Source: Tahibacter sp042701255
GTDB lineage: Bacteria > Pseudomonadota > Gammaproteobacteria > Xanthomonadales > Rhodanobacteraceae
Direction: 5' to 3'
Assembly: GCF_042701255.1 (NCBI RefSeq)
Contig: NZ_CP170554.1
Span: 5,518,001 to 5,582,000 of the forward strand
Length of the DNA stretch: 64,000 bases
This document shows, in pieces, positions 43,028 to 52,406 of the stretch. How positions within the stretch are numbered: position 1 is the first letter of the stretch; each line of letters begins with the position of its first letter. Both the position numbers and the translations under genes were made by a program. Below the pieces are notes generated by a model that saw only the letters and a program-made list of their open reading frames with translations, searched no databases and had not been told where the DNA came from.

Positions 43028-44800
43028 TCAGCCCTTGACCGGCTTGACCACGCGCACGTGCAGTTCCTGCAGCTGCGCTTCAGGCACGCTGGACGGTGCC
43101 GAGGTCAGCAGGCACTGCGCGCTCGCGGTCTTGGGGAATGCGATCACGTCGCGGATCGATTCGGTGCCGGCCATCAGCGCGGCGATGCGGTCGATGCCGA
43201 ACGCGATGCCGCCGTGCGGCGGCGCGCCGTACTTCAGCGCGTCGAGCAGGAAGCCGAACTTGGCCTCGGCCTCCTCCGCACCGATGCCGAGCAGATCGAA
43301 TACCGCACTCTGCATTTCGGTCCGGTGGATACGGATCGAACCGCCGCCGATCTCGTTGCCGTTGAGCACCATGTCGTAACCGCGCGACACGGAGATTGCG
43401 GCGTTCGCGCGCAGGTCGGAGACGTCGTCGACCTTGGGCGCCGTGAACGGGTGATGCAGCGCGACGAAGCGCTTGGCGTCGTAGTCGTACTCGAACATCG
43501 GGAAGTCCACGACCCAGAGCGGCCGCCAGCCCGCGGCGACGCGGCCGAGATCGCGCGCGACCTTGAGGCGCAGCGCGCCGAGGAAGTCGCTGACGGTCTT
43601 GTACGGGCCGGCGCCGAAGAAGATCACGTCGCCGGTCTGCGCGCCGACCGCGGCGAAGATCGCCTTGACCGCGTCGTCGCCGAGGAACTTCACGATCGGC
43701 GAGGTCAGGCCGTCGCGGCCCTTGTCCAGATCGTCGATGCGGATCCACGCCAGGCCCTTGGCGCCGTACTTCTGCACGTAGAGGCCGTAGTCGTCGAGCT
43801 GCTTGCGCGTGAGCTCGGCGCCGCCGGGCACGCGCAGCGCCGCGACGCGGCCGCCCGGATCGTTGGCCGGACCGGAGAACACCTTGAAGTCGCAATCCTT
43901 GACCGCGTCGGCCACGTCGACGAGTTCGAGATCGATGCGCAGGTCCGGCTTGTCCGAACCGTAGCGGCGCATGGCTTCGGCATAGGTGATGCGCGGGAAT
44001 TCCGCGTCGAGCTCCACGTCGACGACCTGCTTGAAGATCGTGCGCACCATGCCTTCGACGAAGTCTTGCACGTCGCGCTCGCCGACGAAGGCGAATTCCA
44101 TGTCGAGCTGGGTGAATTCGGGCTGGCGGTCGGCGCGCAGGTCCTCGTCGCGGAAGCAGCGCGCGATCTGGTAGTAGCGGTCCATGCCGGCCATCATGAG
44201 CAGCTGCTTGAACAGCTGCGGCGACTGCGGCAGGGCGAAGAATTCGCCCGGATGCACGCGGCTCGGCACGAGATAGTCGCGCGCGCCTTCGGGCGTGGCC
44301 TTGGTCAGGATCGGCGTCTCGATATCCTGGAAGCCGCGCTCGTCGAGGTAGCGGCGCAGGGCCGAGACCAGCCTGGTGCGCATGCGCAGCTTGCGCTGCA
44401 TGTCCGGGCGGCGGATGTCGAGATAGCGGTAGCGCAGGCGCGCGTCCTCGCCGACGTTGTCGTCGAGCATGAACGGCAGCGGCGCGGCGGTGTTGAGCAC
44501 TTCGACGCTGTCGGCGACGACTTCGATCTTGCCGGTGCGCAGGCGGTCGTTGAGCTGGCTGGCCGGGCGCGCACGCACCGTGCCGACGATGCGGAGGCAG
44601 AATTCGTAGCGCACGCCTTCGGCCTGCTGGAACGCCGCGGCGTTGTCCGGCTCGACCACGGCCTGCACCACGCCTTCGTGGTCGCGCAGGTCGATGAAGA
44701 TGACGCCGCCATGGTCGCGCCGGCTGTCCGCCCATCCGCAGAGGGTGACGGTCTGACCGATCAGGGTCTCGTCGACGAGACCACAGTAATGGCTGCGCAT
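43028..44800 (-). CDS. aspS: Aspartyl-tRNA synthetase
   Basis: Charges tRNA-Asp in the cytosol. The 590-residue class II enzyme has the anticodon-binding OB domain (VTLCGWADSRRDHGGVIFIDLRD), motif 2 (YYQIARCFRDEDLRADRQPEFTQLDMEF), the bacterial GAD insertion domain and motif 3 (GGIAFGIDRIAALMAG). Length is standard for bacterial-type AspRS. I chose the ATG at 44800, before the MRSHYCGLVDE start typical of the family; the longer frame upstream is artificial. It stands alone upstream of the hydrolase on the same strand. Confidence 0.97.
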   Translation of the reverse strand: MRSHYCGLVDETLIGQTVTLCGWADSRRDHGGVIFIDLRDHEGVVQAVVEPDNAAAFQQAEGVRYEFCLRIVGTVRARPASQLNDRLRTGKIEVVADSVEVLNTAAPLPFMLDDNVGEDARLRYRYLDIRRPDMQRKLRMRTRLVSALRRYLDERGFQDIETPILTKATPEGARDYLVPSRVHPGEFFALPQSPQLFKQLLMMAGMDRYYQIARCFRDEDLRADRQPEFTQLDMEFAFVGERDVQDFVEGMVRTIFKQVVDVELDAEFPRITYAEAMRRYGSDKPDLRIDLELVDVADAVKDCDFKVFSGPANDPGGRVAALRVPGGAELTRKQLDDYGLYVQKYGAKGLAWIRIDDLDKGRDGLTSPIVKFLGDDAVKAIFAAVGAQTGDVIFFGAGPYKTVSDFLGALRLKVARDLGRVAAGWRPLWVVDFPMFEYDYDAKRFVALHHPFTAPKVDDVSDLRANAAISVSRGYDMVLNGNEIGGGSIRIHRTEMQSAVFDLLGIGAEEAEAKFGFLLDALKYGAPPHGGIAFGIDRIAALMAGTESIRDVIAFPKTASAQCLLTSAPSSVPEAQLQELHVRVVKPVKG

Positions 44801-45040
44801 ACGCTCAAGGCTCCGGCAAAGGGGGCCCGCCCGAAACGGGCGGAAAGGCCGGAATCCTACGGAGGATCTTGTTGCGCTGCAAACAAGAAGCGGGTCTAAG
44901 GACGGCCCGGGCAAAGGTCTGCAGCGCCCTGCCCCGCTGACGCGCCGCGGTTCGCAGCGGCCGCTTCCCGATACGGGGCAGCGCCATTGATGCCGGCCGC
45001 CACCGCGGGGCGCTTGTCACCACCCTGTTTGCCGCCCCCA

Positions 45041-45072
45041 AAAAGAAACCGCCGCTCGGAAGAGCGGCGGTT
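45041..45072 (-). terminator. Rho-independent terminator downstream of the DUF3011 gene
   Basis: An 11-bp perfect stem (45047-45057 with 45062-45072), a 4-base loop and then TTTCTTTTT on the minus strand. The 293-bp gap between aspS and DUF3011 holds this terminator and no gene. Confidence 0.85.
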
Positions 45073-45093
45073 CGATGGGGGAGCCTGCAGCGG

Positions 45094-45648
45094 TCAGTCG
45101 CGCCAGCGGCGCTCGACCGTGAACTGGGCGGCACAGCCCTGGTCGACCCATACACCGGCGCGGTTGTAGCCCCAGGTACGGCCTTCGATGCAGCGCGTGC
45201 CGGAGATCTGCCGCACGATGCGCACGTTGCCGCCGCGGCCTACGTCGACCTGACACATGTTGTAGCGGAAGTCGCGGCTCTCGCAGACGAAGCTGATGTC
45301 GGTGTCCCAACCCGGACCCGGACGCCAGCCGCCGCCGCCGTGACCAGGACCCGGCCCAGGACCCGGACGACCGCCGGCTTCGGCAAACACAGCCGCACAG
45401 CCCCGGTCGACCCAGACATTGCCGCCGCGTTCCACGCCCCAGGTCTGGCCGCGTATGCAGCGGCTGCCCGACAGCTGGCGCACGAGGCGCGCATCGCGCC
45501 AGTTCGTATTGCAGCGGTTGTAACGGTAATCGTTGCTGCGGCATTCGATCGAGTCGCGGCCGTAGCCCTGGGCCTTCGCGACATTCGGGCTCACGGTCCA
45601 CAGGGCCGCAAGCGTCAAAACGGCTATTCCGAGCACACGCGTCATCAT
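45094..45648 (-). CDS. Secreted double DUF3011 domain protein
   Basis: A 184-residue exported protein with a signal peptide (RVLGIAVLTLAALWTV). Two DUF3011 repeats follow, each CxS-x-(D/F)YRYN-x-C then RIVRQ(L/I)SGxRCI-x-G-x-TWG-x(4-6)-VWVD-x-GC. The first reads IECRSNDYRYNRCNTNW and the second FVCESRDFRYNMCQVDV, with a glycine-proline linker between them. Conserved Cys pairs predict disulfides. Function unknown; members are periplasmic. GGAGA precedes the ATG at 45648. Confidence 0.83.
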   Translation of the reverse strand: MMTRVLGIAVLTLAALWTVSPNVAKAQGYGRDSIECRSNDYRYNRCNTNWRDARLVRQLSGSRCIRGQTWGVERGGNVWVDRGCAAVFAEAGGRPGPGPGPGHGGGGWRPGPGWDTDISFVCESRDFRYNMCQVDVGRGGNVRIVRQISGTRCIEGRTWGYNRAGVWVDQGCAAQFTVERRWRD

Positions 45649-45758
45649 CGCACCATCTCCTTTTGCCAAACGCGGCGCTAGTGTAAGCGGTGGCAACGAG
45701 ACGGGTCCGTGACGCCCGCGTGCAGGGCTAGGCCCGGTTCAGGACCCTGTAGCGCCGT

Positions 45759-46064
45759 TCAGCTAGTGCCGCCGCCGCCCGTGGTCGGCGTGCTCGCCGG
45801 AGCCGCCGGCGCAGCGCTCGGCGCACTTTCGGCGGGCTTGGAAGCACTGCTTTCGCCGGCGAGATTGCGCTTCTTGTCGCCGTCCTTCTTGAAGTCGGTT
45901 TCGTACCAGCCCGAACCGGCCAGACGGAACGACGGCGCCGTCACGCGCCGGCGCACGGCCGGGCGGCTGCAGGCCGGACAGTCGGTGGGATCGGGATCGG
46001 ACAGTTTCTGCAGGCGATCGAAGCGCTGACCGCACTCGCCGCATTCGAATTCGTAGATCGGCAT
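45759..46064 (-). CDS. FmdB-type zinc ribbon protein
   Basis: A 101-residue protein starting MPIYEFECGECGQRFDRLQKL with the CxxC-x(n)-CxxC zinc ribbon (CGECG and CPACS) of the FmdB family, followed by a disordered Ala/Pro/Ser/Gly tail. Such small regulatory-looking proteins are common upstream of aspS in proteobacteria; here it lies 958 bp away behind the DUF3011 gene. The ATG at 46064 matches the family start. A DNA-binding role has been proposed for the family but not proven. Confidence 0.85.
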   Translation of the reverse strand: MPIYEFECGECGQRFDRLQKLSDPDPTDCPACSRPAVRRRVTAPSFRLAGSGWYETDFKKDGDKKRNLAGESSASKPAESAPSAAPAAPASTPTTGGGGTS

Positions 46065-46146
46065 GGCTTTATCGGATGACGAAGGGCGAAGGCCCGGAAC
46101 CGGCCCGCATTGTGCGGCCCGGCGCCGGGTTTTCAAGCAGATTCGC

Positions 46147-48751
46147 TCAGGCGGCCGCGGCGGCCGGCCGGCGATCGAAGGCGAGCTGACCGGCCTGCAC
46201 GTCGACGGCGACCGTATCGCCGGCGCTGAAACGGCCTTCGAGGATCTGCCGGGCGAGCGGATTTTCGAGCTGCTGCTGAATCGCCCGCTTCAGCGGCCGC
46301 GCGCCGTAGACCGGGTCGAAACCGGCCTGGCCGAGCAGGTCCAGCGCCGCATCGCTGACGACGAGGCGAATCTGGCGCTCGCCGAGACGCTTGGCCAGAC
46401 CCGCGGTCTGGATACGCGCGATCTGGCGGATCTGCGCCTGCTCCAGCGGCCGGAACACGACGATCTCGTCCAGGCGGTTGATGAACTCCGGCCGGAACTG
46501 CGCCTGCACCACGCCCATGACCGCGGCCTTGATCTGCGTATAGCCTTCCTCGCCGCCGATGCTCGACGCCTCCTGGATCAGCTGCGAGCCGAGGTTGGAC
46601 GTCAGCACGACCACGCAGTTGCGGAAGTCGACCGTGCGGCCCTGACCGTCGGTCAGGCGGCCGTCGTCGAGCACCTGCAGCAGCACGTTGAACACGTCCG
46701 GGTGCGCTTTTTCCACTTCGTCGAGCAGGATCACGCTGTAGGGCCGGCGGCGCACGGCTTCGGTCAGATAGCCGCCTTCCTCGTAGCCGACGTAGCCCGG
46801 CGGTGCGCCGATCAGGCGCGCGACCGAATGCTTTTCCATGAACTCGGACATGTCGATGCGCACGAGCGCGTCGGTGGAATCGAACAGGAAATCCGCGAGC
46901 GCCTTGCACAGCTCGGTCTTGCCCACGCCGGTAGGCCCGAGGAACAGGAACGAGCCCGACGGCCGGTTCGGATCCGACAGACCGGCGCGCGCGCGGCGGA
47001 TCGCGTCGCTGACCGCGCGCACGGCTTCGTCCTGGCCGACCACGCGCCGGTGCAGCTCGTCTTCCATGCGCAACAGCTTGTCGCGCTCGCCTTCGAGCAT
47101 CTTGCTGACCGGAATGCCGGTCCAGCGCGCAACGACTTCGGCGATTTCCTCGGCCGTGACCTTGTCCTGCAGCAGGGTGAAGCCGACCTTCTCGGCTTCC
47201 TGTGCGACCTTGAGCTGCTTTTCCAGCTCGGGCAGACGGCCGTACTGGATTTCACTCATGCGCGCGAAATCCTGACGCCGCTGCGCGCCTTCGAGCTCGA
47301 GACGCGCCTGCTCGATCTGCTCCTTGATCTTCGTCGCGCCCTGCAGAGTGGCCTTTTCCGACTTCCAGACTTCTTCGAGGTCGGAATACTCGCGTTCGAG
47401 CACGGCGATCTCCTTCTCGAGATCGGCCAGACGCTGCCGGGACTCGCTGTCCTTCTCTTTCTTCAGCGCCTCGCGCTGGATCTTGAGCTGGATCAGACGG
47501 CGTTCGCGACGGTCCATTTCCTCGGGCTTGGAGTCGATTTCCATGCGGATGCGCGAGGCCGCTTCGTCCATGAGATCGATGGCCTTGTCCGGCAGCTGGC
47601 GGTCGGCGATGTAGCGGTGCGACAGGGTCGCCGCGGCGACGACGGCCGGATCGGTGATCTCCACGCCGTGATGCACGGCATAGCGTTCCTTGAGCCCGCG
47701 CAGGATCGCGATCGTGTCCTCGACGCTGGGTTCGCCGACGAACACCTTCTGGAAGCGGCGCTCCAGGGCGGCATCCTTCTCGACGTACTTGCGGTATTCG
47801 TCGAGCGTGGTCGCGCCGATGCAGTGCAGCTCGCCGCGCGCGAGCGCCGGCTTGAGCATGTTGCCCGCATCCATCGCGCCTTCAGCCTTGCCGGCGCCGA
47901 CCATCGTATGCAGCTCGTCGATGAACAGGATCACGCGGCCTTCCTGCTTGGACAGGTCGTTGAGCACGGCCTTCAGGCGCTCTTCGAATTCACCGCGGAA
48001 CTTCGCACCGGCGATCAGCGCGCCCATGTCGAGACTGAGCACGCGGCGGTCGCGCAGGTTTTCCGGCACTTCGTGATTGACGATGCGCTGGGCCAGACCT
48101 TCGACGATCGCGGTCTTGCCGACGCCGGGCTCGCCGATCAGCACGGGATTGTTCTTGGTGCGACGCTGCAGTACCTGGATCGTGCGGCGGATTTCCTCGT
48201 CGCGGCCGACCACCGGATCGAGCTTGCCGGCCTCGGCGCGCGCGGTCAGGTCGACGCAGTATTTCTCCAGCGCCTGACGCTGGTCCTCGGCACCTTCGGA
48301 CTGCACCTTCTCGCCGCCGCGCATCTTCTCGATGGCCGCTTCGAGCGTGGCCTTGGTCGCGCCGGCCGCTTTCAGTGCGCTGCCGAGTTCACCGCGGTCG
48401 TCCAGCGCCGCGAGCACGAACAGCTCGCTCGCGATGAACTGGTCGCCGCGCTGCTGGGCCAGCTTGTCGGTCAGATTGAGCAGGCGATTCAGATCGCCGG
48501 AAATGTTCACCTGGCCTTCCTGGCCCTTGATCTGCGGGCAGCCGCGCGAGCGCCTCGCCCACGCGCTGGCGCAGCAGCGGCACGTTCACCTGGGCCTGGC
48601 TCAGCAGCGGCACGGTCGAGCCGCCCTGCTGGTCGAGCAGCGCCGCCATCAGATGCAGCGGTTCGAGCATGTTGTTGTCGCGGCCGACCGCAAGGCTTTG
48701 CGCATCGGACAGGGCTTGCTGCAGGCGTGACGTGAACTTGTCCAGTCGCAT
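46147..48751 (-). CDS. clpB: ATP-dependent disaggregase ClpB, with a frameshift near residue 72
   Basis: Heat-shock AAA+ disaggregase working with DnaK. The main frame (from 48510) holds both ATPase modules: GEPGVGKTAIVEG and LFIDELHTMVGAG, then GPTGVGKTELCKAL and ILLDEVEKAHPDVFN, with the middle coiled coil between. The first 70 residues (MRLDKFTSRLQQALSDAQSLAV to GEALARLP) lie in another frame ending at the GGG at 48536-48538, where one extra G breaks it. Removing one base gives QIKGQEGQVNISGDL and a 867-residue ClpB of normal length. A perfect CTTGAA heat-shock -35 lies upstream. A consensus error is more likely than a real loss in this near-essential gene. Confidence 0.9.
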
Positions 48752-48799
48752 GGATCACCCGGGAAAAAGAGAGGGCCGGCGCAGCCGGCGATGCGGGGG

Positions 48800-48827
48800 T
48801 TATGTGGTCGTGAAGGACCGATTCAAG
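48800..48827 (-). promoter_or_regulatory. Sigma32 (RpoH) heat-shock promoter of clpB
   Basis: On the minus strand CTTGAA (48827-48822) is followed after 14 bp by CCACATAA (48807-48800), close to the sigma32 consensus CTTGAA-N13/14-CCCCATNT. The clpB ATG follows 49 bp downstream. Confidence 0.8.
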
Positions 48828-49023
48828 CGCGGTATCGGGCTACGATCGGCCGATTCGCGAGCGTTTCGGGGCGGGCCGGAATCCCGCATCGGATACTGCC
48901 GCGCCCTCGAGCCCTGCGAGCCCCCGGGCGCCCGGCGCAGGCGTCGGGCGGGTTGCGCAGACAAGCCGCCCGGAACGGCAGTCGCGCCTTGAACACGTGG
49001 ACAGATCTTTCTCAGAGGCGCAG

Positions 49024-50148
49024 ATGAGCTGGACGGTATTGCTGCTGGGCGCCTATGGCCTGTTCGGGTCGCGCATCGCCGTGCGGCTCGCACGCGAGCC
49101 GGGCTGGACGCTGCTGCTGGCCGGGCGTGATCCGGTGCGTGCGCAGCGTTTCTGCGAGCGCATCGCCGCCGGCGCCGATTGCCGTGCCGCGCTCGAAGCC
49201 GTCGCCATCGACGCGCAGATGCCGGCATTCGCGGAGCTCCTCGCAAGGCGCCGGCCCGATCTCGTGATCCATTGCGCCGGTCCGTTCCAGGGCAGCGACT
49301 ACGCCGTCGCGCGGCAGTGCCTGGAAGCCGGCGCCCACTACGTCGATCTGGCCGACGCGCGCGACTACGTGACCGGCTTCGCTGCCGCCGTCGACGATCT
49401 GGCGCGTGCGCAGGATCGGCTCGCCGTCTCCGGCGCGAGCACGGTACCGGGCATTTCCGCGGCCGTCGTCGACCGCTATCGCGGCGAGTTCGCGCGCCTG
49501 GACGGCATCACGATCGGCATCAGCCCCGGCAATCGCACCGAGCGCGGCCTGGCGACGATCGCCGCCATCCTGTCCTATGTCGGACGTCCGCTGCCGTGGC
49601 GGCGCGACGGTCGCGCGGTACTCGCGCACGGCTGGCAACGCCTGCAGCGCCAGCACTATTCCGCACCGGTCGGCACGCGCTGGCTGGCCGCCTGCGACGT
49701 GCCCGATCTCGATCTGTTCGCGGCGCGCTACGGCCCGCTGCAGGAACTGAGCTTTCGCGCCGGACTCGAGCTGCGCCGGCTGCATTTCGGCCTCTGGCTG
49801 CTGTCCTGGCTCGTGCGCGCGGGCCTGGTCCGCGATCTCGCGCGCCATGCCGGGCTGCTCAAGCGCATGAGCGAATGGTTCGCCGACACCGGCAGCGATG
49901 CCGGCGCGATGCACGTGGAGCTGCACGGCATCGACGCCGCCGGCCGGCCGCAACGCCGGCGCTGGGAAATCCTCGCCCGCGACGGCGACGGCCCCGAAAT
50001 TCCGGCGACCGCGGCCGTCGTGATCGCGCGCAAGCTGGCGCGCGGCGAGCTCGCCACGCGCGGCGCCGGCGCCTGCCTGGATCTGTTCACCCTGGACGAA
50101 TGCCTCGAATCCTTGGCCGGTTACGCGATGAGCGTGCGCGTCGACTGA
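49024..50148 (+). CDS. Saccharopine dehydrogenase-like NAD(P)-binding protein
   Basis: A 374-residue Rossmann-fold protein. It starts MSWTVLLLGAYGLFGSRIAVRLA, a dinucleotide-binding motif, then LVIHCAGPFQGSDYAVARQCLEAGAHYVDLADARDYV, typical of the Saccharop_dh N-terminal domain, and continues with a C-terminal domain ending ECLESLAGYAMSV. Genuine saccharopine dehydrogenases are larger; this belongs to a set of smaller relatives that, in many genomes, sit with or fuse to DUF4166. The pgeF-DUF4166 and DUF393 genes lie just beyond. The substrate is unknown. The ATG at 49024 was preferred over one nine codons upstream. Confidence 0.8.
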   Translation: MSWTVLLLGAYGLFGSRIAVRLAREPGWTLLLAGRDPVRAQRFCERIAAGADCRAALEAVAIDAQMPAFAELLARRRPDLVIHCAGPFQGSDYAVARQCLEAGAHYVDLADARDYVTGFAAAVDDLARAQDRLAVSGASTVPGISAAVVDRYRGEFARLDGITIGISPGNRTERGLATIAAILSYVGRPLPWRRDGRAVLAHGWQRLQRQHYSAPVGTRWLAACDVPDLDLFAARYGPLQELSFRAGLELRRLHFGLWLLSWLVRAGLVRDLARHAGLLKRMSEWFADTGSDAGAMHVELHGIDAAGRPQRRRWEILARDGDGPEIPATAAVVIARKLARGELATRGAGACLDLFTLDECLESLAGYAMSVRVD

Positions 50149-50260
50149 CACCGGCGGCATCGACGGCCGTTGCGGCCTGCGCGGCACAACGCGGCAATGC
50201 GCACACGCCGGCGGGAACTGCAGCGCCGCGGCACCGCCTCGGCGAAGCGGCGGTTTTCGG

Positions 50261-50668
50261 CTAGTCGAGAAACCGCTGCGCCGTCGCCGCATCCGGCACG
50301 AGGCACTGCGACGAACGGCCGAACCAGCGATAGCGGTTGCGCGCGATCAGGCGATAGCCCGCGTCGCGCAGCGGTCGCGGAATCAGCCGCAGCAGCGCAA
50401 CCAGGCGCCAAACACCGCCGAAACCCGCGACGAGGCGCAGGATCGCCTCGCTGTTGCGATAGCCGCGACCGTCGTCGATCCAGAGGAACGAGGTCGGATC
50501 GTCCGGATCGAGGCCATGCCGCTGCAGCAGCGCCCGCCCGGTCACGCCTTGCATCGCAGCGAAGCGTAGACGCCCTTCGCGATCGTGCGCGAGCAGGAAC
50601 CGGACCCAGCGGCTGCACAGACGACAGACGCCGTCGAACACGACGACGGGCGCGTCGGTTTCAGTCAC
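50261..50668 (-). CDS. DCC/DUF393 family thiol-oxidoreductase-like protein
   Basis: A 135-residue protein with the DUF393 signature VVVFDGVCRLCSRWVRFLL, where DGVCxxC resembles a thioredoxin-type redox pair, and the later SSQCLVPD. I start it at the GTG at 50668, which overlaps the stop of the pgeF-DUF4166 gene on the same strand, so the pair is translationally coupled. Related genes are often linked to DUF4166 and Saccharop_dh-like genes. Redox activity is predicted by the motif only. Confidence 0.78.
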   Translation of the reverse strand: MTETDAPVVVFDGVCRLCSRWVRFLLAHDREGRLRFAAMQGVTGRALLQRHGLDPDDPTSFLWIDDGRGYRNSEAILRLVAGFGGVWRLVALLRLIPRPLRDAGYRLIARNRYRWFGRSSQCLVPDAATAQRFLD

Positions 50669-52403
50669 CGTCGCCGCCGCCGTCGGAACCGCCGCCATCG
50701 GAACCGCCATGGGCGCCGCTGTCGTGATGGGCGCCGGCGCTGCCGCTTCCGTCGGCATCGTATCTGCCGGCGTCATGGCGTGTCGGAGCGGACATGCCGC
50801 CGCCGTCGTCCCGACAGTCGTCATTGCGACTGTCGTGATCGGCACCGTCGTCATCACGGCCGACGTCGTCGCGATCGTCATCGCCGCCGCCCTCGTCCAC
50901 CAGCGGCGGACCGTCGCCGTAATTGTCGACCTCCAGCCAGCCCGCGTAGTGCACGAGTTCGCCGGCCAGCGGCAGCGCTGCGGCGACCTCGAAGCGATAG
51001 CGCCCCTCGGCTTCCCATTCGCGCGCGTGCACGCCATGGAACCAGCGCACCGGCAACGGCAGCCCGAGCGCGCGCACCGATTCGACGCGCCAGTGCAGCG
51101 CATCGCGCTCGACCGACAGCGCGAAGCGGAACGTGACCAGACCGAGCCGCTCGCAGAGGCGGCCGTCCCGGCGCCAGAGATGCGAGCTCATGGAGTGGCC
51201 GTCGAAGTTGCGCGTCCACTGCTCGCCGCGGTCAGTCGCGACGATGTCCACGCTCAACGGCGCGTCGGACATCGCCGGCGGCATGCCGGTAGCCAGCGCG
51301 CACAGGCGCGCGAGCACGTTGCCGCCGCGGCGTATCGTCACGCGGCCGTGATAGCGGCGCAGGCCGCGCGCAAGATGCAGCGCCTGCACGGTCCACGGCA
51401 GTCGCGCGAACGCGTCGCCTAGCAGGGTCGGAAATGTCAGCTGCGAAGGGCTCTGCGGCCGAGCGGTCTTCGCTTTCGTCACGTTGACGACGATACCGGC
51501 GGTCGCAGTCGTATCCGTTGGCGCGACCACAGCGGTCAACGCTGCGGCAGCCGCAACCGGAGTCGACGCAGAGACCGCCGCCTCCGCTCCACCGGTCGCT
51601 ACCGGCTCTATCCAGATCAGGCTCGCGAAGCGGCCCGTGGGTCGGGCGAGCCGGTGCGAATAGAAGCGAGGGTCCGTATAGGTATCGAAATCGCCGCCAC
51701 CGACAACGGTTACGCCAGCTGCGTGCAGACGCCGCCGTGCGAGTGCATAAAGGTCGCAAAGCCAATGACCCGGCCGCGTCGGCGTGAACGCCTCGGCCGC
51801 GCCGGCGTCGTGGTCGAGAAAGGCCGCGCGGACTTCGTCGCCGACTTCGTAGCTCGCCGCCGCGATGGCCGGCCCCAGCCAGACGCGCAGCCGCGCGGGC
51901 GGCACGCGGAACCGGGCCAGGGTCGCCTCGATGACGCCGCCGGCCAACCCGCGCCAGCCCGCATGCACCGCGGCGACTTCGCCGCCGTCGTCGCTCGCAA
52001 TCAGTAGCGGCAGACAGTCGGCCGTCTGCACGGCGCAGACCAGGCCGGGCCGGTCCGAGTAGGCCGCGTCGGCGACCGGGTCGTCGTGCGCGTCGCGCGC
52101 CGGGTCGCCGGGCAGATCGAGCACCTCGACGGCCGTGCCGTGAACCTGGCGCAGCCAGACCGGTTCGGACGGCAGCGCGAGGAAATCACGCAGTGCCGCG
52201 CGATTGGCTGCGACGTTGGCCGGCGCGTCGCCGCAGCGCGCGCCGAGGTTGCAGCGCTCGAACGGCGACGGCGAGACGCCGGGCAGTCCGCGCGTGGTCA
52301 CCGCCGCGCGCACGCCGGGCGGCCAGGCGAAGTCCGGAATCAGCGCCGCCGCGCCGGGCAGCGCAGCGTCTCGTATCGATGCGCCTGGCAGCGGCTCGGC
52401 CAT
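50661..52403 (-). CDS. pgeF: Peptidoglycan editing factor PgeF fused to DUF4166 and an acidic low-complexity tail
   Basis: A 580-residue fusion. Residues 1-266 are a complete PgeF/YfiH laccase-fold domain (Cu-oxidase_4): zinc ligands His88 (RQVHGT), Cys130 (QTADCLPLL) and His147 (AAVHAGWRG), ending FYSHRLARPTGRFASLIWIEP. Residues about 267-320 form an Ala/Thr/Val-rich linker. Residues about 321-492 are DUF4166 (FPTLLGDAFARLPWTVQALH, HSMSSHLWRRDGRLCERLG, YRFEVAAALPLAG). Residues 500-580 are a Gly/Asp/His/Ser tail. PgeF normally ends before the linker. The fusion is unusual, but no frame disturbance is visible at the join. It lies 3 bp after rluD. Confidence 0.85.
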   Translation of the reverse strand: MAEPLPGASIRDAALPGAAALIPDFAWPPGVRAAVTTRGLPGVSPSPFERCNLGARCGDAPANVAANRAALRDFLALPSEPVWLRQVHGTAVEVLDLPGDPARDAHDDPVADAAYSDRPGLVCAVQTADCLPLLIASDDGGEVAAVHAGWRGLAGGVIEATLARFRVPPARLRVWLGPAIAAASYEVGDEVRAAFLDHDAGAAEAFTPTRPGHWLCDLYALARRRLHAAGVTVVGGGDFDTYTDPRFYSHRLARPTGRFASLIWIEPVATGGAEAAVSASTPVAAAAALTAVVAPTDTTATAGIVVNVTKAKTARPQSPSQLTFPTLLGDAFARLPWTVQALHLARGLRRYHGRVTIRRGGNVLARLCALATGMPPAMSDAPLSVDIVATDRGEQWTRNFDGHSMSSHLWRRDGRLCERLGLVTFRFALSVERDALHWRVESVRALGLPLPVRWFHGVHAREWEAEGRYRFEVAAALPLAGELVHYAGWLEVDNYGDGPPLVDEGGGDDDRDDVGRDDDGADHDSRNDDCRDDGGGMSAPTRHDAGRYDADGSGSAGAHHDSGAHGGSDGGGSDGGGDGD

Positions 52404-52406
52404 GGA

